Shown one piece after another: positions 7,268 through 13,837 of a DNA stretch of 25,265 nt. Both the position numbers and the translations under genes were made by a program. A model generated the notes under the pieces. That model saw nothing but the letters and a program-made list of their open reading frames with translations, was not told the DNA's origin and ran no database searches. Origin of the DNA: a virus; IMG/VR virus record IMGVR_UViG_3300023174_006811, positions 1-25,265 of that record; one strand, given 5' to 3'. Numbering within the stretch: the first letter of the stretch is position 1; each line of letters starts with the position of its first letter.

Positions 7268-7804
7268 TTAGATTATGGGAAATGATGGTTGAACTGGAGC
7301 AGGTTTGCCACCAAAGCCTGTTAGTACAGTGGCCGCAGTACTGGCGGTATCGACAGTATTTGCAAAGCCACCGCCGAATCCTGTATTGGAAGTAGAGGAA
7401 CCAAACCCACTGCCGAATCCTGTGGCTGCTGGTGTACTAGCGTTACCGGGGGAGGGCTGGTTAGTTGGTTGAGCAGATTGATATGTTGTTCCGAAGCCTG
7501 TTTGTGTAGATAATCCGCCATTGTTAGCTCCTGCTATTTTTTCCTGTGTACGGCCAAATGCTGCTAGCCCTAATACAGCACCCATGGCAATATGGTATAA
7601 TCCAGCACCTTGTAGTGTGAGAGGTTGCCATTGACTGGTTACTTGACCATGACTGATACTTTGTAGAACACTCCATAGGATGGGGAATATGACGAAGTCT
7701 GCGGTACAGGTCAACATATAGACCCATCCCATCATGGGACGCCATTTGCTGTTCATCCAGTCTTCTTTTTTCTGTTCGCTTTCGCTTTTAACTTCGTCTG
7801 CCAT
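7268..7804 (-). CDS. Holin-like membrane protein with FG-rich tail
   Basis: This 178-residue protein opens with a charged cytoplasmic segment, then DWMNSKWRPMMGWVYM and two hydrophobic stretches (about 27-50 and 66-84). The KWRP(M)MGW opening and membrane pattern resemble the GTA-type/three-TM holin family of tailed phages. A holin would form the inner-membrane lesion that releases the endolysin. From about residue 95 the tail is low-complexity, rich in G, F, S, T and N, with repeated GFG elements, which is longer than a simple holin needs. It lies close to the DUF4337-like membrane gene, GH19 endolysin and Rz/Rz1. The holin role rests on context and pattern; another lysis-linked membrane function is possible. 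Confidence 0.65.
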   Translation of the reverse strand: MADEVKSESEQKKEDWMNSKWRPMMGWVYMLTCTADFVIFPILWSVLQSISHGQVTSQWQPLTLQGAGLYHIAMGAVLGLAAFGRTQEKIAGANNGGLSTQTGFGTTYQSAQPTNQPSPGNASTPAATGFGSGFGSSTSNTGFGGGFANTVDTASTAATVLTGFGGKPAPVQPSFPII

Positions 7805-7813
7805 GATAATTCC

Positions 7814-8404
7814 TTAAATCCAAAGTAACAGCCCTTGGCTGCTGAGTAATATGCCTGCCGCTGCTACAACAAAACTGGCCCAGAACATAGGCATACTAAC
7901 TGCTAGAATACTGGCACTTAGTATAACGATGCTGAGTTGATATGCTGTACTGGCATAACCAATCCATGGGCTACGTTTTTTAGCTTCGTCACGATCAGCT
8001 TCAAGTTGTTTGGCTTTAGCAAACAGTTCCTTTTTGCCCTCACCTTTTTCAGGATCGCTTTCGTAGCGATTAATCTTGGCAGTTAGTTCTGCTACACGTT
8101 TGTCATCCTTACGGAAAGTAGCATCGTCACGGGCATATTCAGCCATGGTCTGCTTCATGCTTTTGGCTTGATAAAATGCCCAAACGTCGTTGGCCTTAAT
8201 GGTATTGTTTAGAACTGTGCTGCTCAGTGTGCCGCCATACCAAGCATTTACAGCCAACAATAGAGCAAATAGGTTAATAGCCAATCCAGCCTTGTCTTTG
8301 ATCTTGGCTTCACGTTCGCTACGACTGCCTGCTGGTGGTTTTGGTGCGTCGTGATCTTTAGGTTGTTTGGTTATTAAATTTAACATGCTGTCGAGTAATG
8401 CCAT
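7814..8404 (-). CDS. DUF4337-like three-segment membrane protein
   Basis: The 196 residues contain a hydrophobic segment at about 40-57 (LAINLFALLLAVNAWYGG), a charged helical middle region (about 85-143) with coiled-coil character, and two C-terminal membrane segments (about 153-171 and 173-192). NNTIKANDVWAFYQAKSMKQT is typical of the family I recall as DUF4337, found in bacteria and T4-like phages. GGAG precedes the ATG by 7 bases. Its place between endolysin and holin-like genes suggests a lysis or envelope role, possibly holin partner or antiholin. Function is not established. Confidence 0.75.
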   Translation of the reverse strand: MALLDSMLNLITKQPKDHDAPKPPAGSRSEREAKIKDKAGLAINLFALLLAVNAWYGGTLSSTVLNNTIKANDVWAFYQAKSMKQTMAEYARDDATFRKDDKRVAELTAKINRYESDPEKGEGKKELFAKAKQLEADRDEAKKRSPWIGYASTAYQLSIVILSASILAVSMPMFWASFVVAAAGILLSSQGLLLWI

Positions 8405-8405
8405 T

Positions 8406-9029
8406 TTATGCTCCTAATACGTGAAGTGCGTGACTATAGTGTTTCATTCTATCATCTAATCCCAATGTGCCTCCATTAATTTTTTTAGTTAATGTAGTGA
8501 TATCGCCCATATCGGCCCATTTGTTTAGATTGTTGCTTTCCCAGAACCAGCAAGCGCTTTGTACAGCACCTTCAAAAGTAGCTAGGTAATGTGGAATATC
8601 GTTAATATCAGTTTCAATGCTATCAGCAAAGGCCTGATAGTTGCTACGCCCAGTAAGTTGAATTAGTCCTCTGCCACAAAAGCGCCAACCATCTCCGCTG
8701 TCTTCGTCGCCATTGCCCATGCGATTAGCATAAGCACGATTGGCAATACGTTCTGGGTTATGTGCATAGCGTTGTGCAGTACCTAGGTCTTTGAAATATC
8801 TAGGCCAAACCCGCATAAGGCTTTCTGCTTTATAGTTTAAATTTTCCTGTAGGAAAACAAAGTTACCACTTTCGTGAGCACATTGAGCTACAAAAGCGGC
8901 TACACGACGTGGTGTGTTAATATCATAGTCTGGCAGGGCCTGTTCTAAGGCATGATGCCAATGATCTACATAACGATTAGTTGGGATAAGTTTGGCCAAT
9001 TGTTCTTGGCTTAGAATGAAATCGCTCAT
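8406..9029 (-). CDS. Glycoside hydrolase family 19 endolysin
   Basis: The 207-residue protein matches phage GH19 (chitinase-like) lysozymes over its length. Catalytic-region motifs are AHESGNF (51-57, probable acid E53), ENLNYKA (62-68, second glutamate E62) and CGRGLIQLTGRSNY (about 118-131). It would cut the glycan strands of peptidoglycan at lysis. No signal peptide or binding domain is present, so export depends on a holin. The start overlaps the Rz-like stop (ATGA, 9026-9029), and the DUF4337-like gene begins one base after its stop. Confidence 0.92.
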   Translation of the reverse strand: MSDFILSQEQLAKLIPTNRYVDHWHHALEQALPDYDINTPRRVAAFVAQCAHESGNFVFLQENLNYKAESLMRVWPRYFKDLGTAQRYAHNPERIANRAYANRMGNGDEDSGDGWRFCGRGLIQLTGRSNYQAFADSIETDINDIPHYLATFEGAVQSACWFWESNNLNKWADMGDITTLTKKINGGTLGLDDRMKHYSHALHVLGA

Positions 9030-9628
9030 TTATTGATTTCCTCGAATATGCGTTTTTGTTGCTTGTACCACTCTTGCCAAGCTACTAGTCTTTCTCTGAT
9101 TTCGTTGTACCTTCCGTAGTTTTCGACGACTGTGTCGAGGAGGTCACTTGCTTTAACTCCGGAACTGGATCCATCAGAAACGCTGGGACCTCCGGGAACT
9201 TCATTTTTACTGGCACTGTTGACGAGCACGACTGTAGACTCAGGCAGCTCACACTTAGCATCAAGCTGAGCCCCAGCCACCTCTTTGATAATTTGTTTGT
9301 TGGCATTGGTCTTTTCCTTTACAAATTTGATTTTTTCCACTACCTTTGTTTCAATAACGGTGTTGACTTCTCGAGATCTTGTTTCAGCAATCTGTACCTT
9401 GGCTTCCATTTCTTTTACTCGAGCTTCCCATTTGGCCTTTTCGCTAATACCGCCTTCAAACCAAACTCCACTGACAATTAAAAATAGTCCAGCTAGATAT
9501 GCTGCAAAACTATAGGTATATAGTGCGGGTAATTTTTTTATTATGGATGCTGCTACAATGCAGCCAACGCCTAAGAATACGATGGCATGAAAGAACCAAT
9601 CTGGAAGAAAACTTATTAACCAAAGCAT
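9026..9628 (-). CDS. Rz: Inner-membrane spanin (Rz-like)
   Basis: The 200 residues have two N-terminal hydrophobic stretches (about 10-27 and 37-56) followed by a long charged coiled coil (KAKWEARVKEMEAKVQIAE onward), as expected for an i-spanin anchored in the inner membrane with a periplasmic arm. A lipoprotein frame lies wholly inside it (9085-9306), the lambda-type Rz/Rz1 arrangement. It directly precedes the endolysin with an ATGA overlap. Most i-spanins have one membrane segment, so the second hydrophobic stretch is slightly unusual. Sequence similarity alone is weak; topology plus the nested lipoprotein make the call strong. Confidence 0.82.
   Translation of the reverse strand: MLWLISFLPDWFFHAIVFLGVGCIVAASIIKKLPALYTYSFAAYLAGLFLIVSGVWFEGGISEKAKWEARVKEMEAKVQIAETRSREVNTVIETKVVEKIKFVKEKTNANKQIIKEVAGAQLDAKCELPESTVVLVNSASKNEVPGGPSVSDGSSSGVKASDLLDTVVENYGRYNEIRERLVAWQEWYKQQKRIFEEINK
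9085..9306 (-). CDS. Rz1: Outer-membrane spanin lipoprotein (Rz1-like), nested in Rz in another frame
   Basis: This 73-residue frame is a real gene, not a shadow. It has a basic start (MPTNKLSKRW), a hydrophobic signal (11-26) and a lipobox-like LQSC with acylation site C27. A short mature part rich in proline (KFPEVPAFLMDPVPELKQV) follows, as in Rz1 proteins. AAAGGAAAAG precedes its ATG, giving it its own ribosome binding site. It is fully contained in the Rz-like gene, shifted one frame. Rz and Rz1 join across the periplasm and fuse the membranes at lysis. C21 is a less likely alternative acylation site. Confidence 0.85.
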   Translation of the reverse strand: MPTNKLSKRWLGLSLMLSVSCLSLQSCSSTVPVKMKFPEVPAFLMDPVPELKQVTSSTQSSKTTEGTTKSEKD

Positions 9629-9640
9629 AGTTAAAATCCT

Positions 9641-10372
9641 TTATTGTTTTTCTAAAACTACTGCATATCCTTCGTTTTCAAAAACAAAATTATTGTCAAT
9701 TTTTGTAATATTATAATTGCCTAAATATTTAGTAAAGTATAGTGATTCTGATATGGCACGAGCACTTACATCCATACGCCCTCCTAACCTATTATATACT
9801 TGATCAACAGGGCCAAAGTCTTTGATACGCATACATAAGTTTTCACTGAACATTTTTTTAAATGTTAGATCGTTTTCCAATGCTTCAATGTTTTCCACAT
9901 AGCTGCGATTAAAAAAATTTGAAAAGTTGTTTAATCTATTTTCTTGAACGGAAACAGCATAGCTTTCTTTATCTAATGGTACAATTTCTTTAAATGATTC
10001 TGCATTAGCTGGATTAGTTCTAAAACTTTTATAGTATCTAAATCTAAAATTTTCAATACCAGTTAATTTGCTTATGCCTTCTAATATTTCTTCAATTCTT
10101 TCAGGCACGTGACGATTACGTTCTATCTCTACAAAAACCTTGTATTTGCCAGTATCTAAAGGGCCATCTGTGGCATCAGCGTCTACAATATAATCATAGC
10201 CTAGTTCTAAAAATCTAGCTAAATCATCTGCTGGCGGCTTGTCGTCTATGTTAAAACTTAGCACAACCATTTTTTGATCGTTGCCAATTTTGCTTTTATA
10301 ACTGTCAATTTCAAATACGCTACTGACCAAGTGCTTTAAGTCACCGGCTACCAGTGTTTCGTTTAGATTCAT
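9641..10372 (-). CDS. Conserved T4-like phage protein of unknown function, 243 residues
   Basis: No domain with a known activity is visible. The protein is soluble, acidic, with a strand-rich first half (MVVLSFNIDDKPPADDLARF, YKVFVEIERNRHVPERIEE) and a helical second half. From memory, similar proteins are widespread in aquatic T4-like phages, but I cannot name a function. It overlaps the preceding gene by ATGA (10369-10372). The two share a pattern of a small domain handling "position" words such as PDPDGARRLIQLGCKVKYE and ADDLARFLELGYDYIVD, so they may be distant paralogues. It precedes the spanin genes on the same transcript. Confidence 0.75.
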   Translation of the reverse strand: MNLNETLVAGDLKHLVSSVFEIDSYKSKIGNDQKMVVLSFNIDDKPPADDLARFLELGYDYIVDADATDGPLDTGKYKVFVEIERNRHVPERIEEILEGISKLTGIENFRFRYYKSFRTNPANAESFKEIVPLDKESYAVSVQENRLNNFSNFFNRSYVENIEALENDLTFKKMFSENLCMRIKDFGPVDQVYNRLGGRMDVSARAISESLYFTKYLGNYNITKIDNNFVFENEGYAVVLEKQ

Positions 10373-10938
10373 AGTGGTGGTGCTCCTCCAGCTGGTGCTG
10401 CTGCCGGCGCCCCTCCTGCTGGTGCTGCTGGTGGTGCTCCCCCTGCTGGTGGCGCTGCTACCCCTGCTGCTGGAGCCTTACTCTTTTCTGGAGTATCGCC
10501 TTTGCGTTCTTCTCTAATACGATCCATATAACTGTTAAAAATATCAAATACTAATTTTTTAGGCATAGAAATTTTTACAATCCAAATTGGTCGTGAATCT
10601 AATTTGCCTTTTTTTGTGCCAGGTCTAAAATCTTCTGGACTGCGAATTTTTCTTGGTTCAATGATTTCGCTCTTTTCATACTTTACTTTGCAGCCAAGTT
10701 GAATTAATCTACGTGCGCCATCTGGATCAGGTCTTTTTTTATTGGGCCACATAAATTCACAAGTAACCCAATGACGTTCGATTGTGGGACCGCTGACTAG
10801 TTCGCCGTCAAACCAGTTATCATAGACATAGACATCCATTTCATCTAGAACACGTTCAAAGTCTTTGAGTACAGCTAGGCTGCTATTGTTATTATAAATG
10901 GTTTCTACGTTTTTAATAACGTCTAAAATATCTTTCAT
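10369..10938 (-). CDS. Conserved hypothetical protein with Ala/Pro/Gly-rich tail, 189 residues
   Basis: Residues 1-145 form a compact mixed domain (YVYDNWFDGELVSGPTIERH, WIVKISMPKKLVFDIFNSYM). From about 155 the tail is a low-complexity A/P/G repeat with units of the type PAGGAPPAA, encoded by repetitive DNA near 10376-10475. Nothing suggests an enzyme. It is the first gene after a late promoter box (10964-10971) and is coupled to the next gene by ATGA. The late promoter fits a structural or assembly role, but this is inference. Confidence 0.75.
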   Translation of the reverse strand: MKDILDVIKNVETIYNNNSSLAVLKDFERVLDEMDVYVYDNWFDGELVSGPTIERHWVTCEFMWPNKKRPDPDGARRLIQLGCKVKYEKSEIIEPRKIRSPEDFRPGTKKGKLDSRPIWIVKISMPKKLVFDIFNSYMDRIREERKGDTPEKSKAPAAGVAAPPAGGAPPAAPAGGAPAAAPAGGAPPL

Positions 10939-10963
10939 AAAGGGCCCTTGAATTCTGCTTAGT

Positions 10964-10971
10964 TATTTATC
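10964..10971 (-). promoter_or_regulatory. Candidate late promoter box (GATAAATA), leftward
   Basis: GATAAATA on the minus strand lies 26 bases before the ATG at 10938 and matches TATAAATA at 7 of 8 positions. It forms a divergent pair with the box at 11011-11018, which points rightward to phoH. A small inverted repeat (CAAAC/GTTTG, 10971-10983) lies between them. It would drive the two unknown genes and probably the lysis cassette. Confidence 0.65.
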
Positions 10972-11010
10972 AAACCCAGTTTGTCGACGGAGTAGATAAT
11001 TTGATAGTAT

Positions 11011-11018
11011 CATAAATA
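11011..11018 (+). promoter_or_regulatory. Candidate late promoter box (CATAAATA) for phoH
   Basis: CATAAATA matches the T4 late consensus at 7 of 8 positions. Initiation a few bases downstream would place the transcript start at about 11023-11025, exactly where the folded leader (11024-11080) begins. The agreement of the two signals raises confidence in both. Confidence 0.6.
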
Positions 11019-11023
11019 AATTT

Positions 11024-11080
11024 GTAGGACCTCTGTAGTTATCGGGGCGGTCACTACAAGTCCTACTTCCCCAAGTAGGA
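11024..11080 (+). promoter_or_regulatory. Candidate RNA switch in the phoH leader (RBS-sequestering hairpin versus upstream stem)
   Basis: Two structures compete for the same strand. In one, GTAGGAC (11024-11030) pairs with GTCCTAC (11060-11066), closing over an inner stem TGTAGT/ACTACA (11034-11039 with 11053-11058) and a 13-base loop. In the other, TCCTACTT (11061-11068) pairs with AAGTAGGA (11073-11080) over a CCCC loop, burying the AGGAG that lies 7 bases before the ATG. The GGGG of the first loop (11044-11047) can also pair with CCCC (11069-11072), giving an H-type pseudoknot. The pairings are read directly; switching and any ligand are inference. I recognise no known riboswitch class. 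Confidence 0.6.
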
Positions 11081-11088
11081 GATACTAG

Positions 11089-11805
11089 ATGAGTAGAAGA
11101 GTGAAAAAACGCTTTGCTTCAAACGTAAATGTAATTGATTTTGCAGCTTATAATCCGCAAAAAAAACAGCGAGTAGGCCTTTATCCTCGCAGTGAAAGCC
11201 AAAAAGTCTACATACAAAAGCTACAAGACGACGCTAATAGTATTTTATTTGCCATAGGGCCAGCAGGCACCGGTAAAACTCTATTGGCTGTTCAAGCTGG
11301 AGTAAAGATGTTTCAAGAAGGCAAGGTAGATAAACTCATAGTAACTAGACCCGCCGTAAGTGTAGATGAAGACTTAGGATTTTTGCCTGGTGACTTAAAT
11401 GAAAAGATGGCACCATGGACCAGACCTATTTTTGATGTATTAGGAGAATATTATCAACAGAAAGACATCGCAGAAATGTTAAGTGAGGGCATTATTGAAA
11501 TAAGCCCATTGGCCTATATGAGAGGACGTACTTTTAAGAATTCCTGGATTATTGCTGATGAAATGCAAAATGCCACAACCAATCAAATGAAAATGCTCTT
11601 AACACGTTTAGGAGAAAATTCACGTATGATTGTAACAGGAGACTTGGCCCAAGCAGATAGACTTCAAGACAATGGTTTAATTGACTTTTGCAACCTACTA
11701 GGAAAGCATAAAAAATTAGAACACATTGATATTGTTCATTTTACCCAAAAGGATATTGAACGACATCAAGCAGTAAAGGAGGTCCTTTCCATTTACGGAG
11801 ATTAA
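11089..11805 (+). CDS. phoH: PhoH-like P-loop ATPase
   Basis: The 238 residues match the PhoH ATPase domain throughout: Walker A GPAGTGKT (57-64), VTRPAVSVDEDLGFLPGD (about 85-102), Walker B IIADEMQ (154-160) and the sensor-like VTGDLAQ. It lacks the PIN or KH extensions of some cellular relatives. phoH is very common in aquatic phages; its role, possibly RNA-linked, is unsettled despite the phosphate-starvation name. It is the only plus-strand gene here, with its own late-type promoter and a structured leader. It ends convergently with the DUF2452-like gene; the two stops share TTAA at 11802-11805. Confidence 0.95.
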   Translation: MSRRVKKRFASNVNVIDFAAYNPQKKQRVGLYPRSESQKVYIQKLQDDANSILFAIGPAGTGKTLLAVQAGVKMFQEGKVDKLIVTRPAVSVDEDLGFLPGDLNEKMAPWTRPIFDVLGEYYQQKDIAEMLSEGIIEISPLAYMRGRTFKNSWIIADEMQNATTNQMKMLLTRLGENSRMIVTGDLAQADRLQDNGLIDFCNLLGKHKKLEHIDIVHFTQKDIERHQAVKEVLSIYGD

Positions 11806-12293
11806 AATATAGGATTTCCTTGGGCGTCCATCTCTATCCAAGTATGGTCGCCCAACCATTTAACTTTACAGATAAATTCGTAATGAGTCGGTGGACCGCT
11901 GCTCCAATCATCGGGCCCATTATGTGTCAATATTGTGCATTTGTCTATATGGTTATAGGCCAGCCAATAGATCTGCCCATGATATATTTGAAAATTATAT
12001 TTGGCACCATGCACTGCATCAGTAATTTCCAACCTACGTTTAATACTGGCAGCTTGTTTTTGTAATACACTGACCAGTTCCATGATTCGATCATATTCTT
12101 GTTGAGCGTGCATTCTGGCCACATTGACCATGATATCTTTTTGTTTCTCAACAGGAATAAGATCAAACTTAGGACCGCCTGCTTCAGTTGGATAAGGCGT
12201 GACATTTCTATTAAAAAATGTTACAAGTGAATCACCTACGGTGATATCGTAACTGTCACGTCCTTTAGATAGGTTTGATTTTTCTTCGCTCAT
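11802..12293 (-). CDS. DUF2452-like T4-phage protein
   Basis: The 163-residue protein has an N-terminal PYPTEAGGPKFDLIPVEKQK segment, a central helix with QKQAASIKRRLEITDAVHGAKYNF, then GQIYWLAY and a C-terminal KWLGDHTWIEMD. This order resembles the family I recall as DUF2452 in T4-like phages: helical middle, then a small strand-rich domain. The function is unknown. Its start overlaps the clamp-loader stop (TAATG, 12291-12295), so it is translationally coupled to it and may belong to replication or early metabolism. It ends convergently against phoH with no terminator between them. Confidence 0.7.
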   Translation of the reverse strand: MSEEKSNLSKGRDSYDITVGDSLVTFFNRNVTPYPTEAGGPKFDLIPVEKQKDIMVNVARMHAQQEYDRIMELVSVLQKQAASIKRRLEITDAVHGAKYNFQIYHGQIYWLAYNHIDKCTILTHNGPDDWSSGPPTHYEFICKVKWLGDHTWIEMDAQGNPIF

Positions 12294-13210
12294 TAAATGT
12301 GGGATAGTTTGATCATGGTGGCAGCAAGATTGATTTCTGGATCACTGACCAAGGTATGATCTACTAACCCTTGTTTAATAACAAGAATAGCCTTTTCTTG
12401 TTTGGCATCTTCCCCGAACAATTCTACATTATCGTAGAGCCAACGATAGATCTCCTCCATTTCTTCTGGTCTAGCCTGGCTACAAACTAATTTACGAGCT
12501 TCGCCAATTTTGCCTGATTTAAACAAGGAAACCATTTCCACTCTATAGTCTGCGGATCCTGAGTCATTCTTTTCTGGAATGCGTAAGACTCCGTCCAGGC
12601 TGTTCATTTGTATATTATTGATACATTTTCTTAGGTCAGGATAAGTGCCTTTAACCACACTATCTAATGTGTCAAGATCGAAATCGACATTTTCTTCCAC
12701 TAAGATTGTGGCTACACGAGCAGTGAATTCAGTCAAGTCTGTCTTTTCAATATGTAAAGTTTGGCATCGACTATGAATGGGAGGTAAAATTCTGTTAGGA
12801 TAGTTACAGGTTAAAATAAACCTTACACTACTTGTGTATTGCTCCATGAGATTACGCAAGGCCGGTTGTACAGATTGCGGATTCAAGTAGTCTGCTTCAT
12901 CGATAAGCACAACCTTATAATCGCCAAATGGCATAGTAGAACAAAATCCAATAAGCTTATCTACCCATTCGATTTTTCTTCCTTCCTTTGATCCATTTGC
13001 AAATAAGACGTCGACATCTTGAACATTTAATTTGTTCAATAAGATTTTAGCTAGAGTAGTTTTACCAACACCAGCATGACCACTGAATAATAAATGTGGG
13101 ATACTGCCCTCTTTAATCCAGTTTTCGATTTGATTCTTTTGATGATCATCTTTAAACACATAACCATCTAGTGTGTTAGGACGATACTTTTCAACCCAAA
13201 GTTCTTTCAT
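12293..13210 (-). CDS. 44: Sliding clamp loader large subunit (gp44-like AAA+ ATPase)
   Basis: The 305-residue protein opens with LWVEKYRPNTLDGYV, the typical clamp-loader/RFC start. It has Walker A GHAGVGKT (44-51), Walker B LIDEADYL (102-109), the SRC motif (147-149) and C-terminal helical domains. In T4, gp44 with gp62 loads the gp45 clamp onto DNA for replication and late transcription. Its length is close to T4 gp44. Its gp62 partner is not visible here; the next gene is DUF2452-like instead. GAGAGG lies about 7 bases before the ATG. A host-type promoter at 13231-13259 drives it, which fits early or middle expression. Confidence 0.95.
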   Translation of the reverse strand: MKELWVEKYRPNTLDGYVFKDDHQKNQIENWIKEGSIPHLLFSGHAGVGKTTLAKILLNKLNVQDVDVLFANGSKEGRKIEWVDKLIGFCSTMPFGDYKVVLIDEADYLNPQSVQPALRNLMEQYTSSVRFILTCNYPNRILPPIHSRCQTLHIEKTDLTEFTARVATILVEENVDFDLDTLDSVVKGTYPDLRKCINNIQMNSLDGVLRIPEKNDSGSADYRVEMVSLFKSGKIGEARKLVCSQARPEEMEEIYRWLYDNVELFGEDAKQEKAILVIKQGLVDHTLVSDPEINLAATMIKLSHI

Positions 13211-13230
13211 AATTGCCTCTCTGTGCAGCT

Positions 13231-13259
13231 ATTATACAGAAAAAAATAGGGCCAGTCAA
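13231..13259 (-). promoter_or_regulatory. Sigma70-type promoter for the clamp loader gene
   Basis: On the minus strand TTGACT (13254-13259) and TATAAT (13231-13236) are separated by 17 bases. The -10 is perfect and the -35 has one mismatch. Initiation would fall near 13224, leaving a leader of about 14 bases with a good ribosome binding site. The -35 sits in the loop and arm of the preceding terminator hairpin. Confidence 0.8.
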
Positions 13260-13269
13260 TGGCCCTATT
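13245..13269 (-). terminator. Intrinsic terminator after the GroES-like gene
   Basis: AATAGGGCCA/TGGCCCTATT form a 10-base-pair stem with a 5-base loop, followed on the minus strand by a run of seven T. It begins 16 bases after the GroES-like stop and closes the long leftward unit coming from the fibre genes. It is the only strong intrinsic terminator I found in the window. Confidence 0.88.
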
Positions 13270-13285
13270 CGCCAACCAAATTATT

Positions 13286-13606
13286 TTAAAATTCACTAGG
13301 TTGTTCATCGGCCATGGCCAGAATACAGTCATTATCGATTTTACGTATGGTTGTAATAGAACCATCTTCGTTTTCCACTTCGATGCCTCTTGTCCAACGT
13401 CCGTGTTCAATAAGAACCCATTCGCCTAATTTAACTTCATTCTGCTCGGGACCCACAGCGTAAACTCGGCCCCAACGTGGTCGAATACCTTCTGTTTTGC
13501 CGTCATCACTGTTGAGTATAATGCCACCGGCAGTTACCCTGGCATCGAAATTCATGTCTGCAACCAGTACTGTATCTCTAATAGGTTTTAGTTGTCCTTT
13601 TACCAT
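13286..13606 (-). CDS. 31: GroES-like co-chaperonin (gp31-type)
   Basis: The 106 residues follow the GroES plan: LKPIRDTVLVADM strand, a mobile-loop region with TAGGIIL, then GRVYAVGPEQ and GEWVLIEHGRW. In T4, gp31 replaces GroES on host GroEL to fold the capsid protein; the GGIIL tripeptide region is where GroES-type loops dock. Length is close to T4 gp31 and GroES. AGAGGA lies before the ATG. It is the last gene before the terminator at 13245-13269. The family call is good; replacement of host GroES is inference. Confidence 0.85.
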   Translation of the reverse strand: MVKGQLKPIRDTVLVADMNFDARVTAGGIILNSDDGKTEGIRPRWGRVYAVGPEQNEVKLGEWVLIEHGRWTRGIEVENEDGSITTIRKIDNDCILAMADEQPSEF

Positions 13607-13615
13607 ATGTTCCTC

Positions 13616-13825
13616 TTATTTTGTATTGCCTTTGTAATATTCCTGCATGACGTCTTCACGCTTGCGAATGATTTTGCCCCCAGGACCAATTTCATCTCCC
13701 CGAGCATTTACTCTAGCATTGCCTACAGCCAATGCTAGTTCGTTTTGATTTCTTAGTTTTTCCATGTCGACTTCAGTGCCTAACATGCTTCTATAACTTT
13801 TTCTTGCTGTTTCTTTCATTGACAT
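13616..13825 (-). CDS. Small conserved hypothetical protein, 69 residues
   Basis: A soluble, basic protein (KETARKSYRSMLGTEVDMEK, NARGDEIGPGGKIIRKREDV) with no recognised domain. Similar short proteins with the GDEIGPGGKI segment seem familiar from T4-like phages of aquatic bacteria, but I know no function. AAGGAG before the ATG is the best ribosome binding site in the neighbourhood, suggesting high translation. It lies 9 bases before the co-chaperonin gene. Confidence 0.78.
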   Translation of the reverse strand: MSMKETARKSYRSMLGTEVDMEKLRNQNELALAVGNARVNARGDEIGPGGKIIRKREDVMQEYYKGNTK

Positions 13826-13837
13826 AATAATTCTCCT

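Noticed and set aside
10986-10995. GACGGAGTAG resembling the conserved core of glutamine riboswitches
   Set aside because: The partner element CGTTCA is missing and the site lies upstream of the presumed phoH transcript start.
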